Shown here: piece by piece, positions 6,401 through 9,840 of the stretch
Layout: each line of letters begins with the position of its first letter
Position numbering within the stretch: position 1 is the first letter of the stretch
DNA from: an uncultured Loktanella sp.
Lineage (GTDB): Bacteria; Pseudomonadota; Alphaproteobacteria; Rhodobacterales; Rhodobacteraceae
DNA length: 9,840 bases
Reading direction: 5' to 3'
NCBI GenBank assembly: GCA_913061335.1
Contig: CAJXTP010000098.1
Coordinates: 1-9,840, forward strand
Position numbers and translations under genes: made by a program
The notes under the pieces: generated by a model
The model's input: the letters and a program-made list of their open reading frames with translations, nothing else
Databases searched by the model: none
Told to the model about the DNA's origin: nothing

Positions 6401-7330
6401 TTATGCGGCCTTTTCAGAAGAGGTGGGTGCGCTGTCGTGGCTCCAGAAATATACAGTTGCTGGTTCTGGCTCCCAGACGCGGGCATTTTCAATTCCGGGC
6501 AGGTCAACAAGTGCGCGATACTCGGACCCAAATGCAACATACTGATCGGTTTCGGCCATGACAGCTGGCTTGCAAGCAATCGGGTCACGGACAACACCGA
6601 ACCCGTCTTTGGTGCCAACAACAAACGTGAAGAACCCGTCAAGATCATCAAGGCTGCTCGTCAGGGCTTCACCCAAGGTTGCACCTTTTTGCATCTGCCA
6701 AGTCAGGTACGCAGCACCAACTTCGGTGTCGTTCTCGGTTTCAATATGCACACCATCGCGGCGCAATTTGCGGCGCAAGGAATTGTGGTTGGACAGCGAT
6801 CCGTTGTGCACAAGGCATTGATCGTCGCCAGTGTTAAACGGATGCGCGCCCATCGTAGTGACGGCTGATTCAGTCGCCATGCGCGTGTGGCCAATACCGT
6901 GTGATCCGCTCATCGCAGAAATATCGAATTGCGCTGCGACATCTTTAGGAAGACCAACTTCCTTATATATTTCAAGGCTATCGCCACGGCTCATGACGCG
7001 CAAAGATGCGTCAATCTCTGGCAAGGCAGCGCGGGCTGCGGCAGTTGTGCCTGCAGGCAATGTCAACACAGCATGGGTGCTCGATACCTTCATCGAAACA
7101 GTGCCGCCGACTACTTTGCCGATCTTCGTATCCAAGCCGTCAAAGGCAGTATCAGGCGTATCAGACTGGACCACTAATTTGGTCTGGCCTGCCCTTTCGC
7201 CACCATAAATCGCGATACCAGCACTGTCGGGGCCACGGTCCGTCATCGTGATCAACATCGAAGTTAACATCTCGCCAAGTTTTGGCTCAAGCGACTTGTC
7301 CTTAAGGAACAGGCCTACAATTCCACACAT
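6401..7330 (-). CDS. mgsA: N-methylglutamate synthase subunit A (class II glutamine amidotransferase)
   Basis: A 309-residue class II (Ntn-type) glutamine amidotransferase domain, a stand-alone counterpart of the N-terminal part of glutamate synthase. It should attack gamma-glutamylmethylamide, releasing glutamate and passing methylamine to MgsC. MCGIVG at the N-terminus supplies Cys2, the nucleophile after Met removal. This fixes the start at ATG 7330, since a 20-residue upstream extension would bury the Cys. AGGGA lies seven bases before the ATG. Other motifs are DRGPDSAG (31-38), GIGHTRMAT (145-153), LVHNGSLSN (173-181) with the oxyanion Asn-Gly pair, and ENDTEV (199-204). First gene of mgsA-mgsB-mgsC-gmaS; its stop abuts the mgsB start. 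It is divergent from amt across 211 bases. Purine-pathway amidotransferases share the fold, but the neighbours settle the identity. Confidence 0.93.
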   Translation of the reverse strand: MCGIVGLFLKDKSLEPKLGEMLTSMLITMTDRGPDSAGIAIYGGERAGQTKLVVQSDTPDTAFDGLDTKIGKVVGGTVSMKVSSTHAVLTLPAGTTAAARAALPEIDASLRVMSRGDSLEIYKEVGLPKDVAAQFDISAMSGSHGIGHTRMATESAVTTMGAHPFNTGDDQCLVHNGSLSNHNSLRRKLRRDGVHIETENDTEVGAAYLTWQMQKGATLGEALTSSLDDLDGFFTFVVGTKDGFGVVRDPIACKPAVMAETDQYVAFGSEYRALVDLPGIENARVWEPEPATVYFWSHDSAPTSSEKAA

Positions 7331-7383
7331 ATTCAAATCCCTGAAAAATACCTCCACCAATGCGGCGGTCGTCGAATCTAAGG

Positions 7384-7416
7384 CTAGCATTCAAAAATTC
7401 AGCAATCAACTGCTAG
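7384..7416. repeat. Inverted repeat CTAGCA / TGCTAG in the mgsA-amt divergent region
   Basis: CTAGCA (7384-7389) and its exact complement TGCTAG (7411-7416) flank 21 bases that contain ATTCA twice (ATTCA-AAA-ATTCA). The element sits 54-86 bases upstream of the mgsA ATG, where mgsA transcription should begin, and could be bound by a shared regulator of mgs and amt. The arms are short and the function is inferred. I found no convincing sigma54 -24/-12 pair in this region. Confidence 0.35.
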
Positions 7417-7510
7417 GAAACTTTTTTTCACCAAAGGCAAAAAAGATTAGGTAAAACGGACATCTTATGGTTCATTTCCGACGAGCGGCATCATTTAGAA
7501 TGCTGCCATA

Positions 7511-7516
7511 TACAAT
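7511..7516 (+). promoter_or_regulatory. Possible -10 box of amt
   Basis: TACAAT matches the -10 consensus at five of six positions and lies in an AT-rich stretch (ATATACAATATAC). No good -35 box is seen at the right distance (GGCATC or GCATCA). If used, transcription would begin near 7523, leaving GTG 7542 as the only usable start of the transporter. Weak evidence. Confidence 0.3.
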
Positions 7517-7541
7517 ATACAACGACACGGGGGTCAAAAAC

Positions 7542-8948
7542 GTGGAAGAACAAATTGCAGATCTTGTGGCACAAGTTGCCGCACTAGAGGCGTCAAGTGC
7601 GGGTGCAGCAGTCACCAACACGATGTTCGCCGAAGCATTCTATTACTTAACCATCCCGCTGATGATCATCATCCACGCGGGTTTCCTAGCATATGAAATG
7701 GGCGCATCGCGGCTCAAGAACGTTTTGTCGTCGGGTGTGAAAAACATTCTGGCCTTCGCGTTTATGATCCCGACGTTCTACTTCTTTGGTTGGTGGGTCT
7801 ATTGGGCGTTCCCAACAGGTATTCCAGGCCTTCCGGGGCCAGCTGGCATTTCCGGTATTGAATATGCCAACGCCATCGCACTGGGTTGGGGTGACAGCGC
7901 ACAATACATGGGTCCAAACATCGCGGATCAAGCATCTGGTGTTTTCTTCGGCGCCTTTGCAATGTTTGCAGCCACAACCGCATCCATCATGTCGGGCGCT
8001 GTGATTGAGCGTATCCAAACTGTTGGCTTTATCATCCTCGCAATTGTGCTTGGCTCATTCGCTTGGGTCGTTGCTGCTGCTTGGGGCTGGCACGCAGATG
8101 GCTGGATGGTCACGAACTTCGGCCTGCACGACTTTGGTGCTGCTGGGCTTGTACACGCAGTTGCTGGTTTCTTTGCGCTGGGTGTTTTGATTAACCTTGG
8201 GCCACGGATCGGCAAATTCAACGCCGATGGCACTGCCAACCACATTCCAGGACATAACATGCCGCTGACAGTGGTCGGTCTGATGCTGATCATCGTGGGC
8301 TTCTTTGGCTTCTTGATGGCTTGTGTGATTGTACCGGGGGAATCTTGGTCTTGGTTCGCTGATAAACCTGCGACAATCTATGGCACACCGATCACGCTTT
8401 CGGCGCTGTCGTTCAACATCTTGATGGCAATTGCTGGTGGTATCATCGGTAGCTGGTTGTTCACACGTGATCCGTTCTGGATGATGTCGGGCGCACTTGC
8501 AGGGATCATCTCGGCCGCATCCGGTCTTGATATCTACTTCCCAGCAATGGCCTTCATCGTCGCCTTCTCTGCAGGTATCATCCTCAAGCCTTGTGCGGAC
8601 TGGTTGGAACGTCGCGGTATCGACGATGCAGTTGGCGCTGTCACAGTGCACGGCACAATCGGCCTTTACGGTGTGATTATGTTGGGTGTTTGGGGGGCGG
8701 GCTTCCCTGCGCTTCAAGGGGCTGCGGGCGACGCACCAACGATCAGCTTGCTTGGTCAAATCATCGGTGCAGCGGTGTTCTTCCTGCTTGGTTTTGTGCC
8801 GGGTTACGTTGTGTCCTACATCCTGAAAATGTTCGGCATGCTGCGTATTCCTGAAGGCGCTGAGATTGCCGGTATGGACCTCGTAAAAGTACCAGCACAC
8901 GGCTATCCTGAATGGGGCAACAAAGCACCCATTACGCCTGCTGAATAA
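7542..8948 (+). CDS. amt: Ammonium transporter (Amt/Mep/Rh family)
   Basis: A membrane channel for ammonium, possibly also methylammonium, of 468 residues from GTG 7542. The frame also extends to ATG 7500 or 7467, giving up to 493 residues. I prefer GTG because VEEQIADLVAQVAALE resembles the usual start of alphaproteobacterial homologues and GGGGG lies eight bases upstream. About eleven hydrophobic segments run from residue 34 to about 430. Key residues: HDFGAAGLVH (196-205), with Asp197 matching E. coli AmtB Asp160 and His205 matching pore His168; and VGAVTVHG (364-371), with His370 matching His318. GAVIERIQ and TRDPFWMMSGALAG are further family blocks. The cytosolic tail KMFGMLRIPEGAEIAGMDL (429-447) is the region that contacts PII proteins in relatives, but no glnK is adjacent. 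Instead a 56-residue membrane protein follows. Divergent to the mgs operon, suggesting a part in methylamine nitrogen use. Confidence 0.93.
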   Translation: MEEQIADLVAQVAALEASSAGAAVTNTMFAEAFYYLTIPLMIIIHAGFLAYEMGASRLKNVLSSGVKNILAFAFMIPTFYFFGWWVYWAFPTGIPGLPGPAGISGIEYANAIALGWGDSAQYMGPNIADQASGVFFGAFAMFAATTASIMSGAVIERIQTVGFIILAIVLGSFAWVVAAAWGWHADGWMVTNFGLHDFGAAGLVHAVAGFFALGVLINLGPRIGKFNADGTANHIPGHNMPLTVVGLMLIIVGFFGFLMACVIVPGESWSWFADKPATIYGTPITLSALSFNILMAIAGGIIGSWLFTRDPFWMMSGALAGIISAASGLDIYFPAMAFIVAFSAGIILKPCADWLERRGIDDAVGAVTVHGTIGLYGVIMLGVWGAGFPALQGAAGDAPTISLLGQIIGAAVFFLLGFVPGYVVSYILKMFGMLRIPEGAEIAGMDLVKVPAHGYPEWGNKAPITPAE

Positions 8949-8977
8949 CGTCATCTTAATAGGAAAGGAAAAATATC

Positions 8978-9148
8978 ATGTTTCCATATGAAGAAGCCTC
9001 TTGGGATGTCGTTGATGGCCCCATGTATATACTGGCCAACACATCCGCACCCGGATGGTTCACATTTATCGCAGTTGTGATCTGTGTGGTGGTTCTGGTG
9101 ATCGGACAGCGGTCCGAAGCTGAAAAAACTAAGCGTTTCGACAAGTAA
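8978..9148 (+). CDS. 56-residue single-helix membrane protein downstream of amt
   Basis: A short frame easily missed by length cut-offs: ATG 8978 to TAA 9146-9148. It has a strong ribosome site (AGGAAAGGA, eight bases before ATG). It begins 29 bases after the amt stop and ends just before the terminator at 9172, so it is almost certainly the last gene of the amt transcript. The first 25 residues are acidic (MFPYEEASWDVVDGP). A hydrophobic helix follows at about 27-43 (WFTFIAVVICVVVLVIG), then a charged, net positive tail (QRSEAEKTKRFDK). By the positive-inside rule the tail should be cytoplasmic and the N-terminus outside. I recognise no family. A role as a small accessory subunit or regulator of Amt is inferred from its position. 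Confidence 0.78.
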   Translation: MFPYEEASWDVVDGPMYILANTSAPGWFTFIAVVICVVVLVIGQRSEAEKTKRFDK

Positions 9149-9171
9149 TAAAACGCTAGAAATCTAAAAAA

Positions 9172-9197
9172 GGGCCGCCATCTGGTGGCCCTTTTTT
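9172..9197 (+). terminator. Bidirectional rho-independent terminator after the amt unit
   Basis: GGGCCGCC (9172-9179) pairs with GGTGGCCC (9184-9191) around the loop ATCT, with one G-U pair. Six T follow (9192-9197) and a run of A precedes, so the element also works on the minus strand. It lies 23 bases after the small membrane-protein gene. Confidence 0.93.
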
Positions 9198-9343
9198 GTT
9201 GGGTGGCAATGTCTGCTTGGAGCCCAATCCGACCGGTGCTGCATGACCCATGAACGGCAGCTTCCGTTCCCAAGGGCGGCTTACGGCGCTTTGCGACGCC
9301 AGCGGTCAGCACCTAAGCATGCCGCTCGATCCCACTTGTGAGG
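9198..9343. other. Non-coding gap with hairpins, possible interspersed repeat
   Basis: These 146 bases between the terminator and the aldo/keto reductase stop hold no credible gene. GAACGG (9252-9257) pairs perfectly with CCGTTC (9264-9269) around six bases, with no T run after it. Two loosely similar blocks share the pattern GCTT-n5-CCCAA: one near 9218 (GCTTGGAGCCCAA) and one near 9260 (GCTTCCGTTCCCAA). Phrases such as AATGTCTGCTT and GAACGGCAGCTT seem familiar to me from intergenic repeats in roseobacters. That is memory, not a search. Confidence 0.4.
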
Positions 9344-9840
9344 TTAGTCCCAGCCTGCAACAAAATCCGGACCAAAGATGCGATTACCTGACGTACTCAA
9401 AGCTGAAAGTTGCATCATCTCATCCGAGGACAGCGAGAAATCAGTAAGCGCAATGTTTTCGCGGATGCGGTTGGGATTGCTGGAACGTGGGATTGCCACG
9501 ACGCCTTGTTGCAAATGCCACCGCAGCATGATTTGGGCCGAACTTTTGTCATTTGCGGCCGCGATCTCCGCAATCACTGGATCTGTCAGCAGGCGACCGC
9601 TGCCAATCGGCGCATAGGCGACAAATGCCATGTCATGTTGGCCGCAGGTCTCAATCAGACCTGATTGGTCAAGCCGAGGATGGTATTCACACTGGTTGGC
9701 CACTAAGGGCGAGTCGGCCAGCGCAATAGCCCTCTCCATCAACTTAGCTGGGAAATTGGATACACCAATGTGGCGAGTATAACCCCTGCTTTGCGCTTCA
9801 CACAGCGCGCCAATAGTTTCAGCAAGCGGCACATCTGGAC
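9344..9840 (-). CDS. Aldo/keto reductase family oxidoreductase (C-terminal part)
   Basis: The last 164 residues of a cytoplasmic NAD(P)H-dependent aldo/keto reductase. The frame is open to the window edge, where codons reading Pro-Asp precede VPLAETIG, so the GTG at 9832 is an internal valine and not a start. Visible blocks, numbered from the first visible residue: IGVSNF (24-29), NQCEYHP (48-54, the usual NQ-EYHP strand), FVAYAPIGSGR (72-82), and IPRSSNPNRIREN (116-128), which contacts the 2'-phosphate of NADPH in relatives. Compared with about 270 residues for this subfamily, roughly 105 N-terminal residues are missing, including the catalytic Asp, Tyr, Lys and His, so activity cannot be judged. 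The substrate is unknown. It is convergent with the amt unit, with a terminator between, and nothing ties it to amine metabolism. Confidence 0.9.
   Translation of the reverse strand, partial: PDVPLAETIGALCEAQSRGYTRHIGVSNFPAKLMERAIALADSPLVANQCEYHPRLDQSGLIETCGQHDMAFVAYAPIGSGRLLTDPVIAEIAAANDKSSAQIMLRWHLQQGVVAIPRSSNPNRIRENIALTDFSLSSDEMMQLSALSTSGNRIFGPDFVAGWD

Noticed and set aside
7331..7390. 20-residue N-terminal extension of mgsA
   Set aside because: The class II amidotransferase needs Cys at position 2 after Met, which only the ATG at 7330 provides.
7568..7582. TGGCAC-AAG-TTGC as a sigma54 promoter
   Set aside because: The spacing between the two boxes is three bases instead of five, and it lies inside the amt coding sequence.
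8055..8954. 299-codon minus-strand open frame opposite amt
   Set aside because: The product is rich in Cys, His, Arg and Asp, typical of the reverse complement of a membrane-protein gene. The plus-strand frame encodes a clear ammonium transporter.
8956..9312. 118-codon open frame on the minus strand across the small membrane-protein gene and terminator
   Set aside because: It runs straight through the strong terminator hairpin at 9172-9197 and opposes a better-supported gene. Its product is basic and low in recognisable features, so it is a shadow frame.

Overview
This window looks like a piece of an alphaproteobacterial chromosome, most likely a marine member of the Rhodobacterales (Roseobacter group). 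The basis is recognition of the protein families and their arrangement, not a database search. Its core is a methylated-amine utilisation locus. It holds trimethylamine monooxygenase (tmm), gamma-glutamylmethylamide synthetase (gmaS), the three subunits of N-methylglutamate synthase (mgsA, mgsB, mgsC) and an Amt/Mep/Rh-family ammonium transporter.

Layout. Positions 1-600 (+ strand): the 3' end of an unrecognised gene overlaps by ATGA a small predicted secreted cysteine-containing protein. That protein is interrupted by an in-frame TGA where a cysteine would fit. 621-1955 (- strand): tmm, with a candidate sigma70-type promoter and a palindrome over the likely transcription start. 2109-2855 (+ strand): a divergent two-gene unit encoding a four-helix membrane protein and a Rid (YjgF/YER057c/UK114) family protein. 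A strand-asymmetric terminator separates this unit from the convergent gmaS. 2967-7330 (- strand): one compact operon read mgsA-mgsB-mgsC-gmaS. 7542-9148 (+ strand): divergent amt, followed 29 bp later by a 56-residue single-helix membrane protein, then a strong bidirectional terminator. 9198-9343: non-coding sequence with hairpins, possibly an interspersed repeat. 9344-9840 (- strand): the C-terminal part of an aldo/keto reductase, running off the window.

How the genes fit together. From family knowledge, Tmm oxidises trimethylamine to its N-oxide. Demethylation steps encoded elsewhere yield monomethylamine. GmaS joins monomethylamine to glutamate to give gamma-glutamylmethylamide. MgsABC transfers the methylamino group to 2-oxoglutarate, giving N-methylglutamate and glutamate. 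An N-methylglutamate dehydrogenase not present here would release ammonium and a one-carbon unit. Amt could import or recapture ammonium or methylammonium. The trimethylamine-oxide demethylase, the dimethylamine monooxygenase and the N-methylglutamate dehydrogenase are all absent from the window.

The least explained items are the small membrane protein behind amt, the TGA-for-Cys gene, the lack of recognisable iron-sulphur cysteines in MgsC, and the Rid/membrane-protein pair next to tmm. I see no RNA genes, CRISPR arrays, insertion sequences or prophage genes, and nothing that amounts to a wholly new defence or mobile system.
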